A stretch of DNA of 64,000 nt from Agelaius tricolor (GCA_023055355.1 JALJCS010000037.1:4154001-4218000), one strand, 5' to 3'; numbered from the stretch's first letter, positions 14,566 to 26,975 are shown. Program-made: numbers and translations. The notes: generated from the sequence alone by a model not told the origin.

Positions 14566-15927
14566 GGTTGCTGAGGGGCTGTCAGGGCTGAGAGCAGGGC
14601 CAGGCACAGGCACAGCCTGGGAGGGGGAGCTGGTGCGGCCCTGGGACAGAGCTGGTGCTTGTGGAATTGTTCCCAAGGTCCCCCAAAGTCCTTGGGATCA
14701 GTAAGGCTCCCTCTAAGGCTGTGTGACACTGTTAGTAACTTACTGTTAGTAAGGCATTACTGTATCCTCAGCCAAGAATGTGTGGCTGACAAAGCTCCAT
14801 CCTCTGCATGGACACAGATACAAAACTTTTCCACTTATTTATGCATTTTTAGAAAACAAATTAGCATTCATTGGCTCTAGGTTACATAATTCTCTTCATT
14901 ACTTACCGTTCTATCTGCTCTTGGTGGTTAATTTCTCACTCTTCACGCTAATCTGGTCCATATACTTTATTACTTTTATGATCTTTTTCTCAGTCAGGGA
15001 ATCTCCAGCTTTCCAGGCCTTAATCTCCTCTGCATTTTCTGCTTGCTTCAACACCCTTGAAGGGTCATAAATTTAAGATCCCAGATGTCCAATCTCCAAC
15101 TCCCTTTGCCTTTGTTTATTGAAGCTTGGCAGGGTTACTTTTAGCAAATGAGGTTTTGGTTATTTAGTGATCAAAGTAATTGTAAGAGCATGTGAAGAAA
15201 CTTAAATAGTGCTAGCTGAAAGTGAGCACTGATTGCAATTAATTAAAACAATTAATTAGGAAAGTTACATAATTTCCAAAAGAAATAACAGCTATTTTAC
15301 CCCACAGCAGTGTCTGGCCTCTTCCCTTGTTGCTGTGTGAGCTCCTCCATCCCTGCCCCACTGACCCCATGCCTGCCTAAACCCTGTAATTCCACGGGAC
15401 TTCATCCCTATTGATAACCTGACCTGGTAATTAAATTAAATTAGAGCTCAGAGTGCAAGAAAGCAGATTAATAAGGTGCTGTGTTGGGGTGATAGTTGAA
15501 ATTGTGAGCAGTGATTGACAGCAGAGCTCTTTTCCATGGAAAATGGGAATTTCCTGTTATCAAGGCCAGCGTTTCTGTTGCAGGGAGAGTTGACAGAAGC
15601 TTGTGAGCCCAGGTGAAGGTCACAGTGGTGGACATAAGGCTGTGCTGTGGAAGCACACACTGAGCACACCTGGGCCAGGCCTGTGTGAGCCCCTGTTCCG
15701 GTTCCACTGGATTAATGAACTCCCTCCCTGCTGTACAAACTGTGTCAGTTTTGGTTTTAGCTCCTTTCCATGTGCTCTGTTGTCAACCCTGACTGCTGGG
15801 TGTCCCTGGGCAGGTGTGGCAGTGCTGGCACTGGGGAGGGACATTCACAGGGGGCAGATTGGCTGTGACAGTGACTGTGGCACACTGAGCTGCTGTGACA
15901 GTGACCATGGCAGACTCAGATCCTGCA
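14566..15927. other. Intergenic DNA without recognised gene
   Basis: This is AT-richer sequence, with AT-rich stretches at 14.8-15.3 kb including TTAATTAATTAAAACAATTAAT near 15236. No exon with splice sites and a recognisable product was seen on either strand. Confidence 0.5.
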
Positions 15928-15933
15928 CAGGGG

Positions 15934-16460
15934 TTTTGTATTTGTTGGGAATGCCCCAATGAAGGCAGGAATGATGCATCTGACTCCATGTTCTCAGAAG
16001 GCTAATTTATTACTTTATAATACTATATTACATTAAAGAACATATTCAATATAATATATTTTAAATATAATATATTAATATAATTATATATCAATTATAT
16101 AATATGTAATACTATATTATATTAAAGAATATACTATATTATATTAAAGAATACTAACTATACTAAAGAATACAGAAAGGGTACTTACTGAATGCTAAAA
16201 AGATAATAATGAAAACTCCTGACTCTCTCCAGAGTCCTGACACAGCTTGGCCCTGATTGGCCAAAGAGTGAAAACAACTCCCAGCAGAATGCAATGGAAC
16301 AATCACCTGTGGGTGAACAATCTCCAAACACATTCCACATCAGCACAGCACAGGAGAAGCAAATGAGATGAGAATTGTTTTCCTTTTCTCTGAGGCTTCT
16401 CAGCTTCCCAGGAGAAAAATCCTGGACAAAGGAATTTTTTCAGAGAATGTGAATGCCACA
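15934..16460 (-). mobile_element. Solo LTR (endogenous retrovirus remnant), long variant with AT-rich core
   Basis: On the minus strand it starts TGTGGCATTCACATTCTCTG and ends near ATTCCCAACAAATACA. An AT-rich core at 16010-16170 has repeated ACTATATTATATTAAAGAAT. Shared phrases with the other LTRs here include CTGAGGCTTCTCAGCTTCCC and GACTCCATGTT-TCAGAAGGCT. The flanks carry CAGGGG at 15928-15933 and 16461-16466. That fits a 6-bp target duplication if three extra bases sit at the left edge. No internal viral genes adjoin it. Confidence 0.65.
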
Positions 16461-16769
16461 CAGGGGGTGGCTCAAAGCTGTTGGAGCCCTTGGGAGCCAC
16501 TGCTGCTCATTTTGGTTTCTGTTTTTTAGACCATGAGTTGTTTTTGTCCATGAACCGAGGACCAAGTGAGGTGGTGGTGTGGGACTGCCTGGGGAAAGGG
16601 TGGGATGGAGCAGAGCCAGGAATGGGGCTGCCCAAATCCAGGGGTTCAGCCCAAAGCTGCCCCATTCATCCAGATCTGTGTGTCCTCTGGACACAGCAGC
16701 CTCTCCTCCCTGGTCCCTGGTGTGAGTCTCTATATGTTTTTAATGACAATGTCTGGAGGTTGGTACAAT

Positions 16770-16905
16770 GAATCCCAGGAAGGGACATTAAAGCCCATTC
16801 TGTGTCAGGGACACCTCCCACTGTCCCAGGCTGCTCCAAGCCCAGTCCAGCCTGGCCTGGGACACTTCCAGGGATCCAGGGGCAGCCATCCTGGCCTTAC
16901 ATCCA
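16770..16905 (-). mobile_element. CR1 LINE 3' fragment
   Basis: Minus-strand match to the conserved CR1 3' region (phrases GGGACACCTCCCACTGTCCC and CAGGGATCCAGGGGCAGCC on the plus strand). The edges are approximate. Confidence 0.75.
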
Positions 16906-17199
16906 GTAGGTCCAGAGCCTTTGTATTAAATCAGCTTTCTAGTCTTGTTTCACTGTCATGTGTAAAACACAGAAGATGTTGAGCATGCAATGCTCAAGTT
17001 TACTGCTGTGAGTCACATTTTACACTGGAACAAAAAAGTTGTTGCATGTAGCACAGGTATAAATACAGTGACAGAGGAGCAGCAGCTCAGCTCAGCCTGA
17101 GTGGGAAAGCACAACCATGGGACAATATTGTCCTTCTGTACCTCAGGGAAAGGCTATAACAGATTTAGATTTAAATGCTTTGAATTAGATATTAAGAAA

Positions 17200-17395
17200 A
17201 CACCCTGGGAGGGTGGGCAGGCCCTGGCACAGGGTGCCCAGAGCAGCTGGGGCTGCCCCTGGATCCCTGGCAGTGCCCAAGGCCAGGCTGGACAGGGCTT
17301 GGAGCAGCCTGGGACAGTGGGAGGTGTCCCTGCCATGGCTGGGGTGGAATGAGAGGATCTTTAAGGTCTCTTCCATGTTCTGTGGATTCTGTTCA
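17200..17395 (+). mobile_element. CR1 LINE 3' fragment
   Basis: Plus-strand CR1 3' end with GAGGGTGGGCAGGCCCTGGC, CAGAGCAGCTGGGGCTGCCC and ATCTTTAAGGTCTCTTCCAT. It is nearly identical in its core to the copies at 20.48 and 29.13 kb. Confidence 0.85.
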
Positions 17396-18089
17396 ATGAC
17401 TCTGCACTGATGTCAGGAGATGAACACTGGGAGTTTTAAGCCTGCAGTGAGGGTGGTCACTCTTAGCCTGCTTGTTTTTCACAAAATTGCACAAAAATGT
17501 GACATTTATGGTTTAGCTGCAGGCACAGAGCTTACCCAGGAGTGTTTGTATTCCTCAGAACCCACTGTTAGTACAGAGGGGCTTGAATCTCACTTGACTT
17601 CTGTGAAAATGACACTTCAGTATCATCATGGCCAAAGAAAAAAATATTAATACAAAAATACAGATTATTCCAATGTAGAACAGTCATTGTGGAGCATCTG
17701 TATTGTTTCCAGCACTCCTGAAGCCTGTTTGGATGGGTGCCATCCAAGCCCTGTAAATAAGAGGCTGTAACACTATGTTGAATAAGATGCAGTAACAGAT
17801 TCTCTTCTAGAATCAGGGATGAGGTGTGCCAGGACGTGGTGCACAGGAGAGTTCTGAAGAGCAAACCCTTCCCTCTGGGCTCTCCCTGGCTCTGCTCAGA
17901 ATGTTTTGGGGCTGCAGGATTAACTGTGAGGGCTTGAGCCTGAGAAGCGTTCAGTGCGTTCCTGTCCCCTGAGTCACTTCACACCTCTGCCCTCATTAGT
18001 GATGAACGGACCCGCCCGGCTCGGGTGACTCAGGGGGACACGGCAGAGCTCGGGAGGCACAACAAACAGCAGGAGACACAGGGGTCACA
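17396..18089. other. Intergenic DNA, nothing recognised
   Basis: No coding exon, RNA gene or clear repeat was seen in this stretch between a CR1 fragment and the minisatellite. Confidence 0.4.
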
Positions 18090-18806
18090 AGGCAGGGACA
18101 CGGGGACACATCCCAAACTGGTGTTGGATGAAGGAAGAGACACAGGGACTCATCCCAAAAGTGGTGTGGATGAAGGCAGGGACACGGGGACACATCCCAA
18201 ACTGGTGTTGGATGAAGTCAGAGACAGGGATTCATCCCAAACTGGTGTTGGATGATGCAGGGACATAGGAACTCATCCCAAACTGGTGTTGGATGAAGGA
18301 AGAGACAGGGATTCATCCCAAACTGGTGTTGGATGATGCAGGGACATAGGGACACATCCCAAACTGGTGTTGGATGAAGGAAGAGACAGGGATTCATCCC
18401 AAACTGGTGTTGGATGATGCAGGGACATAGGGACACATCCCAAACTGGTGTTGGATGAAGGCAGGGACACAGGGACTCATCCCAAACTGGTGTTGGATGA
18501 TGCAGGGACACAGGGACACATCCCAAACTGGTGTTGGATGAAGGAAGAGACAGGGATTCATCCCAAACTGGTGTTGGATGATGCAGGGACATAGGGACTC
18601 ATCCCAAACTGGTGTTGGATGACACAGGGACTCATTCCAAAAGTGGTGTGGATGAAGGCAGGGACCCAGGGACTCATCCCAAACTGGTGTTGGATGAAGG
18701 CAGGGACACATTTCAAACTGGTGTTGGATGAAGGCAGGGACACAGGGACTCATCCCAAACTGGTGTTGGATGATGCAGGGACACATCCCAAACTGGTGTT
18801 GGATGG
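18090..18806. repeat. Minisatellite, about 40-bp unit CATCCCAAACTGGTGTTGGA + TGATGCAGGGACATAGGGACA
   Basis: About 17-18 tandem units. A constant CATCCCAAACTGGTGTTGGATGA core is followed by a variable spacer: either TGCAGGGACATAGGGACA, or AGGAAGAGACAGGGATT, or AGGCAGGGACACAGGGACT. Spacer types alternate in higher-order pairs. Two units carry a shared variant core (CCAAAAGTGGTGTGGATGAA). All frames stay open for long stretches only because of this periodicity. Confidence 0.95.
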
Positions 18807-20005
18807 TTTGCACTTACCAATTTAAATTTCCTTGGGAGACTGTCTATGACTGCTCTGTTTTGTAAATTCATTTTCCTTTTGGCTGTGGAAGAAGAATGAA
18901 TGTGAAGCACTTGGCAGTATCCTTTTTTAAAGGAAATAAGATTTTACTTGGTCATTATAATCTCTAAATGTTTAAGTGCATCAGGGCTCTAACTGAGAGC
19001 TGGTGCCTGGAATGATTCCATTTTTCCTTCCCCTAAAGACAGGCCAGGCACTGCAGGCAGGAGCCTGGTCCCCAGAGGATGGAGCTGTCCCTCAGAGGTG
19101 TCACTCACACACTTCTCTTCCTACCTCAGGCCCTCTAAGTTTAGCTCACCTCTGATGAAGGCCTCCGAGTGCAGCACTTTTCAAAATATCTTCCTGGCAT
19201 TCTTTTTTTAGCCATAAACTAATTCAGCAGTTTCAACTGTCAGAAAAGTGCCAGCCTAAAATTCTGCTGATTGAGTGGCCCTTCCTATGTGACCTAAGCC
19301 AGAGACTTGGACAAATGCTGTGTTCCAGGTCAGGAGCTATTTTCAGCTGCGTGGATGGACTATTGCATTAACTGTAACTTTGTTACTCCCTTTGGAAAGT
19401 GCTTTGGGAAGGGAAGCTGTAGGGTGACCTCTGTGTCACCTCTGGTGGTGTTCACTCGGGTTTGTGGCACCATGAATCTCGCTCCTGTTTGTGCCCTGCT
19501 CCAGCCAGGGCTCTGCAGCAGGGTCAGACACCTGTGCTCTCACCTGCACAGATCCCCCTGGTGCTCTGCAGTAAGGTGGGGACAGTGAGTGCTCCCAGGG
19601 AAGGGAATGCCTTCCTGGTTCTGAGTAATGGGATCATGCTTAAACTATATGGGCAATAATCAGCCTGTGCTCAGCTAATTGATCTAGAATAACAATTAAT
19701 CCACAGAGTGGCTTAAAGGTGCCCCAGTAAGGTGGGCTAATGGTATAGTGTGCCACTACACAAATGGGATCCAGCTCCTCCTATGTCTGCCAAATTTACA
19801 TCAAAGTTGACCCTACAGGAGGTGAATTGAAAATGGTTTGGGGCTGGGCAACTATTTTGGAAAATGTCTCATGCCTGCTCTGTTGTGTTCTCCCCTGGGC
19901 ATCACCTTCTGACATGAAACAGGAGCTTTGTCTGACCCAATGGCTCTGCTTTTATTTTCTTCAATATTCTTAAATATGCTTTCTCCTTAAATATTCTTGT
20001 GAAGA
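18807..20005. other. Intergenic DNA, nothing recognised
   Basis: Mixed composition. No exon with splice sites and homology was seen, and no RNA gene. Confidence 0.4.
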
Positions 20006-20165
20006 TTCCTCACTGAGAGGGTGGTGGTCACTGGCACAATCTCCCTGGGGAAGTGGTCATGGCACCAAGGCTGCCAGAGCTCCAGGAACATCTGGAGGAT
20101 GTGATTAGTGACAGGGTTTAATTCTAGTCCTGCAAGGGAGTGGGGCTTGATGATCCCTCTGGGTC
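20006..20165 (+). mobile_element. CR1 LINE fragment
   Basis: CR1-like phrases such as CACTGAGAGGGTGGTGGTCA, CCTGGGGAAGTGGTCATGGC and GGAACATCTGGAGGATGTGA. It belongs to the region just upstream of the usual 3' end. Confidence 0.6.
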
Positions 20166-20475
20166 CCCTGTGGCTGGAGAGACTCTGTGCCTGTTCCCAT
20201 GCTTGGGCTGAAGGGGAGAGTCAGGGTCAGAGTTCTGGGGGAAGAAATGAGGCAGCTGCCCTTGGAGCAGCAGCTTCACTCTAACGCCAGCTGAATTGAA
20301 CATAAAAATGTCAGAGAATCTTGGTTTACTCTGTCCAGCCTGGGAATGGGGATGACAAAGGTGATCCAGATGACAAAGGAGATCTCTGTCAAGAAAAAGG
20401 CAACTTTCCCCTTCTGTTGTGCCCCAGGACAAAGGACAGTGGTGTTAAACTGAAGATGGTTACAATTAGTTAGAT

Positions 20476-20692
20476 ATTGGGAATTGGGAATTGTTCCCTG
20501 GCAGGGTGGGCAGGCCCTGGCACAGGGTGCCCAGAGCAGCTGGGGCTGCCCCTGGATCCCTGGCAGTGCCCAAGGCCAGGCTGGACAGGGCTGGGAGCAG
20601 CCTGGGACAGTGGGAGGTGTCCCTGCCATGGCAGGGGTGGCATGGGATGAGCTTTAAGGTCTCTCCCAGCCCAAACCAGTCTAAGATTTCTG
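20476..20692 (+). mobile_element. CR1 LINE 3' fragment
   Basis: A clear CR1 3' region running from GGGAATTGTTCCCTGGCAGG to GAGCTTTAAGGTCTCTCCCA and the CCCAAACCAGTCTAAGATTTC end. The core is nearly identical to 17.2 and 29.1 kb. Confidence 0.85.
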
Positions 20693-21566
20693 GCATTTGA
20701 TCTGTCTCCCCATCACATGCCCTGATCAAATCTGTTTGGGTGCCAAATGCCAGAAATGTTTGATTTTCTGTAAAATCAGTGAGCTAACCTGGCTCACTGG
20801 GAGGCAGAGCAGTGTCAGAGCTGGGGAGCAGAGCCCAAGTGAGGCACCTGAGAGAAGAGCTCAGCTGTTTCCTGCAGCTCCAGGCTGAGCCTGGCAGTTC
20901 AGCTCAGGTGACAGGCAATAACTTCCTAAGCTGTTTTAACTTCATTACTTTGATCCATTTGACCATTCCAAGGCCAAAAGCATAATTCCCAAGAGACCTT
21001 TTGCTATATTGAAACTGATCTCTTTTATGAGAAGGGTCACTAAAGACCCAGCTTGGTTATTACATTGTTTTTATTGCATTAAAATAAATCAACAATGGAT
21101 TAATACTCAGCATTTGTCAAAATGCTGCAGCAGGACTGGATGCTCAGATCAGACATCCTCTAAGAGACCTGGAATGTCTCATGGTGCTGCTCTTGTGTGT
21201 CACTGAGGGTTCAGAGTGCAGGAGAATGGTGCTGTGAGCTGATGTGCTGCTGTAATTCACTGGGCTTTTAATCAGGTTAAGGCTGTAAGACTCTAAGGCT
21301 GTAAGACTGTGTGTTAAACACCTGGCCTGAGAAAGTCCCACTGCCCCAAGGAAATGCAAAAGCAAGGACAAAGCCTTGAGCTGGGAAAATTGTCAGGTGT
21401 GGGCCCAACCCACTGTTATCCTGCAGGCTAGGCATGGCAAAAGGGAAAAAGGATGAAAAAAAAGGAAGAAAAAATAGTTTATGATGGCCCATTACTGCTT
21501 TGGGGTCAGCATCCTGTCAGCCTGCTCAGAGGCAGTTGGACTGAGCTGTGTGCCTTTCCTGGGGAG

Positions 21567-21738
21567 AGAACCATGGAACCCCAGACTGGTTTGGGGTGGA
21601 AGGGACCCTAAAGCCCATCCAGTGCCACCCCTGCCGTGGCAGGGACACCTCCCACTGTCCCAGGCTGCTCCCAGCCCCAGTGTCCAGCCTGGCCTTGGGC
21701 ACTGCCAGGGATCCAGGGGAATCCACAGCACATGGAGA
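21567..21738 (-). mobile_element. CR1 LINE 3' fragment
   Basis: Inverted copy. The plus strand reads CCAGACTGGTTTGGGGTGGA then AGGGACACCTCCCACTGTCC and GGGCACTGCCAGGGATCCAG. Confidence 0.8.
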
Positions 21739-23839
21739 GCCCCTGGTGCTCTGGTGGCTGCTGCTCTCTGTGACTGCTGCTCCTCACTGTGGAGGGTGGC
21801 AGTGGAGGATTCTCCAGCCCTAGAGGAGATTCTCTGTACAGGATGTGTCTGGAGGGATCAGGAAACACCCCTGTGCTCAAAGGGATCCCTCTCCTGAACT
21901 AACCCTGGATGTCTCCCTGACCAGCCCCAGGGCAGCAGGGGAAGAAGCCAGGCAGTTTCTGCAGGTTTAGAGTGTTCAGATGGGTGAAAATCTGAACTGA
22001 AATAAAACAAGAGCTTCTTGCTCTCCCATCTTTTCCCTGCTGCTCTCCTCCTGGAGAGGAGCTGGTTTATGGAGCAGCTCTTACACAAACCATGCTGTGG
22101 TCACAGCTGCCTTGGTTTCAGCCAGTTTAGCAATGGCAAAGGGACAAGATGAACTGTTTCCAGCAAGCTTGGCCCTGCTGAAGGATGGGCACAGAACAAG
22201 TGGTTGTGCATGGAAACTGTTCTGTGCTCTGCATCCCTGGTGAGCCACCAGGGGCTGTGCCAGCTCCTGCTCACGTGGGGTTTGTCACAGAGCCTCTGCC
22301 TGCCCTAGAAATACTCTGTGCTTCCATCCTGAGCTCTTACAGCCACGCCTCAGGGCCCAGGGAGGGCTGGGGGCTGCTCCCTTTGCATGTTCAGACTCTG
22401 CATTTTGTGGGGAAGGGGCAGAGAGGGAGGTTTAGAAAAGAGATCAGCCAAAGAATAAATTTGTTACCCCAAACGATGGGTGCAAAAGGCCAAACACATG
22501 AAGTCCTGTGGAGAGGCAGACACAGTTCTTGTCAGACTCTGCATGTTGCCAAGACTCTGATATTTTGCAGCAGCTGAGCTGAGTGCTGTGGAAGGGGAAG
22601 GATGGTTTTGGGAGCAGGAGCAGCCCATGAGGCTGGGTGGGTGCTGCTCTGACACCCAGTGCTCTGTCCTCTCCCAGCTCCATTTTCCAGGAGTGTGGAG
22701 TCCTGAGTGCATCTGCCTGGAAAGGTGGAGACAAGGGAGCTGCAGGGTGGCAAAGGCAGCAGCAAAGACCACGCTGGGGATGTTGCTGCTGCTCTGGCTC
22801 AGATTTGGGCTCCAACAGGATGCTCACACTCTTGGATGTGGGCAGAGAAGGGCTGGTGTACCTAAAATACCCTGGGAAGGAGGAGAAACCTTTTTTAGGC
22901 CTCAGATTGGAAAAGGATTTGCAATGTGCCAGTCTGCCTCTTTGCTGGGTTCCTAATTGAAGTTTTCCAGGGAGAAGCTCAGCTGTGCCTGCTGCAGAGG
23001 TGGTGTCAGGGACAGCAGCACCTCAGCTGGGCCCTGGGGAAGAGGGGCTGCAGTGCTCCCACTGCTGGAATGCTTTGTGTGTCTGCCCTATATGCCAGGC
23101 TGTGCTAATCCCAGAAATCTGCCCTCAGGATTGCCCCAAAATAGCCCAAACCCTCCTTCTTGCAATCCTCTTACCGTCTGGGAAGCCAGATAATTTTTCC
23201 CAGCCTGATTTAGTTTCTTTAGTTCCAAAGGCAGCCCCAACCCTGTGGGTTTTCTGTGTGCATATGTTACCCTTTTGCCTGGAACAACCGTCTAAGCACG
23301 TGTTTGGATTTGAATATCCAGCCAAAGGCAGACCCTGGTGCTGGCAGACTGAAATCTGTGATGGAGAACAGATTGATGGTGTTAAATTTTAAAAGAAAGT
23401 CATTAACTCCCAGGCCAACCAGCTGAATGGGCACTTTGCTGGAGACTCCAACAGAACTGCAGGTTAAGGTCAGTCCCAGGCTGGAATGTGAGGAGGGGAG
23501 TTAGGAGGAGTTGATTCCTTGCTGTTGGGAGCCAGGAGAGAACAGAGCTGTTGCAGGACCACCATCCCCCCCAGCTTACAGTTTAATTTGTACCTCCCCA
23601 GACTGCATCTCTGCTCCCTTGGGACATTTTTATACTGGTTTGGATTGGGGTTTCCCCCTCTCCCTGCAGTGGGACCACGACCAAAGGCTCTGGCAGCTGA
23701 ATCTCCCCTGGGCCATTGCTGGAGAGGATCTGACCTGCGAGGGAGCCATGGAGCAGCCGGGGCTCAGCCGTGAGTGCTGGGGGACTCCTCTGCCTTGGCA
23801 GCACGGCTCATTCCCAGGGGGAGGAGGGGGGAGGATGGC
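21739..23839. other. Intergenic DNA, nothing recognised
   Basis: About 2.1 kb of mixed sequence between a CR1 fragment and a solo LTR. No supported exon, RNA gene or tandem array was found. Confidence 0.4.
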
Positions 23840-24224
23840 TGTCACTGACATCTTTTATGGAAAACCCTTTCTTTGGGATCTTTCCTCCTGAGAAGCTGAG
23901 AGGCCTCAGGAACAAAATGTAACCAATGGTTATCTGCTGCTGTGGGATGCAACAGGTGCATCTGGGATTGGGCTCATGTGGTTGTTTCTAATTAATGGCC
24001 AATCACAGTCAGCTGGCTCGGAGAGAGAGCCTGAGCCACAAACCTTTGTTATCATTTCCTTCTTATTCTATTCTTAGCCAGCCCTCTGAGGAAATCCTTT
24101 CTTCTATTCTTTTAGTATAGTTTTAATGTAATAGATATCATAGAATAATAAATCAGCCTTCTGAAACATGGAGTCAGATCCTCATCCCTTCCCTCACCCT
24201 CAGAGCCCTGTGAACAGGGTCACA
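23840..24224 (+). mobile_element. Solo LTR, copy A of a 385-bp family
   Basis: It starts TGTCACTGACATC and ends AACAGGGTCACA (TG...CA). It carries CCAAT (GGCCAATCACAG), a TATA-like A/T stretch near 24110-24150 and AATAAA about 75 bases before the right end, giving plus orientation. It has the same length as copy B at 32287. The left flank GATGGC (23834-23839) recurs at 24232-24237, seven bases past the expected right end, so the duplication is imperfect. No retroviral genes adjoin it. Confidence 0.8.
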
Positions 24225-24639
24225 GCTGGGTGATGGCTCTGTGGGGGCTGCTCATGGCAGCCAGGTCCTGGTGCCTGGAGGAGATGAGGGTCTGTGTCTC
24301 CCCCGTGCCTGTTGTGGGGGGCTGGAGATGCCCAGCTCCCCCTGGGATCATGTTTGATCTCAGGGCTCTCTGTGCTGCAGGATGGAGGGGATTTGAATCT
24401 CCTGAGTTTGTGTGTTAGGAGTGATTTCTGCAGCCAGTGAGCCTCAAACCCTCTGGGAGATGGGCAGGGAGAGTCTGTGGCCTGGGAGTCCCACAGAGAC
24501 TCTTTACTACAATTTATTTATTATTATTTTGAAAGCCCTGTCCCCTGGGACTCTTTCACCCAAAGCTGTGAGACTGCCTGCTTTAGCTGGACAGACAGAG
24601 CATTTATTACTGTCCTGTTTGCCTCTTAAAAGCCTTTTG

Positions 24640-24662
24640 CAATGAGAGAGAGAGAGAGAGGA
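24640..24662. repeat. GA dinucleotide microsatellite
   Basis: An (AG)n run of about 17 bases within a GC-moderate interval. Confidence 0.7.
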
Positions 24663-24929
24663 GGCTTTGTGTGAGCCTGAGGAGCTCCTGGGAGACAGGG
24701 GGAGTGTAAACACCTCTGAGTGCTGGGAGAGCTGTGGGTGCTGCTGAGAGCAGCCACACAAACCATGGTGCTGGGGCTGTGACAGGGACCAGGACACGGC
24801 AAGGCTGGGCAGGTACAAACCCTGCTCCCATTCCAGAGGTTCAGGATGCCTGGAATTGTGGAGGGAATTGTTTGCTGCTCGCTCAGGAAGCTGCTTGGTG
24901 TTTGTTCCATGGGCTGAGCTGTGCAGTGA

Positions 24930-25165
24930 AAAATCCCAGATTGGTTTGGTTTGGTTTGGTTTTCTCCCAGGTGCAATCCCAGATTGGTTTGGTTTGGTTT
25001 TCTCCCAGGTGCAATCCCAGATTGGTTTGGTTTGGTTTGGTTTTTCCCAGGTGCAATCCCAGATTGGTTTGGTTTGGTTTTTCCCAGGTGCAATCCCAGA
25101 TTGGTTTGGTTTGGTTTGGTTTTTCCCAGGTGCAATCCCAGATTGGTTTGGTTTTTCCCAGGAGC
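24930..25165. repeat. Tandem array of (GGTTT)n + CCCAGGTGCAATCCCAGATT units
   Basis: About seven units of 33-43 bases. Each contains the constant CCCAGGTGCAATCCCAGATT followed by two to four GGTTT pentamers. Unit-length differences come from the pentamer number. It is a compound micro/minisatellite. Confidence 0.95.
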
Positions 25166-26520
25166 AAATAAATTTGCTTGGAAAAAGCTTTAATTTTGGT
25201 GGGTGGCAGATGGAGATCACTGGGAATGTCAACAAATGGATTCAGCTGAACAAATGAAGAGTTTTTGATTCTTCTGAAAGGAGGAACATTCAGAAGTGCC
25301 TTAGGAATGACCCTGGATCCCTGAGCAGGGCCACCCCCCCTGTGTGCTGGTTCCTGCCTGCCCAGGACAGAGCTTTGGTGCTATTTTCCTGTGTCTGTGG
25401 GGCTCTGGCATCAGCAGAGCTGCTGGGGCACGTGGCCAGGGACAGAGGGGGGCTGTGGCAGGGTTGTTCTTCAGCCCTCCTGTCCAGGAGGTGACAGCAG
25501 CACTGACTGTGAGCCCAGGGCCTCTCCCTCTGCATTATAAACACACCCATGAGAGAGGGAGTTGGAGCCTTTGTGAGGTTTCTCTGCAGACCCCAGGGCT
25601 GGGATGATGAGGGGTCCCCAGACCCTCCCTGTGGGCAGGACAGGAGAGCTCTTGGAACATTCTGTAACATAAATGCACTTCAGTTCCTCCCCAGCACTGC
25701 CTGTTGAGGATGGGATGATAATGAGGGTGGGATTAAGGGGTCCATCCCCACCCCAGCTCTGTATCCTGGGCTCTCTTGCCTTCCAGCAAGATGTGCAGAG
25801 GATGTGACACCTCCAGTGTCACCCTGTCATATTTGGGAGGAGCTCTGGTGTTGGTGAGCTGTGCTGGAGCTCAGGGATCCTGGGGAGAGCCAGAGCTGCT
25901 CCCCTGGCAGTGCCTGTCTGCAGGGAGAGCATGGAGCAGCCATGGGATGTGTTTGGGAATGCCAGGGTGCAAATATCAACCTGGGCAGCTGGGCCATCCC
26001 TGGGGGATGCTGTGCCATTGGCTGAGTGCCTGGCCAGGTTGGCTCCTGGCTGGAGAGCCTGCCTGGGATGCAGGGGTTGCTCCTGCCCGCTGGAAAAGGA
26101 CCCCTCCCTCTCTGTGCTCCCCTCCTTGGGCTTCTGGGTTTTGATAACTGCATGAATCCCTTCCTCAAGGACCTGCAAAGCAGCTGTGCCAGATGTGGGA
26201 AGCAGGTTCTGGTTCTGGGCAGAGCTGCTGGAGCAGCCTCTCCCCTCCTGTGTCCCTCACATTCCACCACACCTCGCCCTGGGCTTGCTGCTTCAGGTCC
26301 CTGGTGGGGAGCAGCAGCTGTGGCTGCCCTGGGGGTTCCTGGGTCCTGAAGGATTCCAGAGGCTGCAGGGCACCTCTGGGGGTTTGGGGGCCACCAGGCA
26401 GACAGGAGAATTTAGGTGGTAGCCCAGACTTGCAGGGATCAGTGTGACCAGGCTGCACCTTCTGCTCACCTCCCACACCTCTGGCACTGCCAGCTGGGAA
26501 AGGGGCTCCAGCTTCCCCTG
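25166..26520. other. Intergenic DNA, nothing recognised
   Basis: GC-moderate sequence with long but unconvincing open frames. No splice-supported exon or homology was recognised. Confidence 0.4.
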
Positions 26521-26668
26521 GGCTCCAGCCAGCTGTGCTGTGAGGGCAGGCAGATGTGCTGTGAGGGCAGGCAGATGTGCTGTGGGGGCAGGCAGATGTG
26601 CTGTGGGGACAGCCAGATGTGCTGTGAGAGCAGCCAGATGTGCTGTGGGGACAGCCAGATGTTCAGGG
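26521..26668. repeat. Minisatellite, about 24-bp unit CAGATGTGCTGTGGGGGCAGG
   Basis: Six to seven tandem units of about 24 bases with GTGAGGGCAGG / GTGGGGACAGC variants. Confidence 0.85.
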
Positions 26669-26975
26669 GCTGCTGAGGAGCTCCTGGTGCTGTCTCTCAG
26701 CTGCTCCTGCTCCCTGCCCTGCCTGTGCACCCCCTGCACTGTGATGGGGGCAGCAAAGGCCCTGCTGTGCTGCACAGACACTCAGCAATTACAGAATAAA
26801 TCACATCCCTGTTCCTCAGCCCTCCCTGAGCCCTGGATCCCGAGGCTGGAGCACAGGAGGGGAGGGGGAGCTGTGTGAGTGCTGAGCAGCCCAGCTGTGC
26901 CCACTGAGGTGCCTCTGCCCTTGGGCTGTGTGTGCAGGGGGCTCCAGCAGCACAGCATCCATGGCCATGGCTCTG

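Noticed and set aside
13630..14574. 314-codon plus-strand frame at the POLE3 promoter
   Set aside because: It runs through the POLE3 exon antisense, the CpG island and the purine repeat; the C-terminal Gly-Thr-rich part is purely repeat-encoded.
18090..18806. Regular repeats with spacers resembling a CRISPR array
   Set aside because: The spacers are themselves recurring sequence types, the units are tandem, and the setting is a vertebrate nuclear genome. It is a minisatellite.
24930..25165. G/T-rich pentamers as interstitial telomere repeats
   Set aside because: The unit is GGTTT, not TTAGGG, and is embedded in a longer tandem unit.
24507..25235. 242-codon minus-strand frame with KPNQ repeats
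   Set aside because: It is encoded by the (GGTTT)n compound array.
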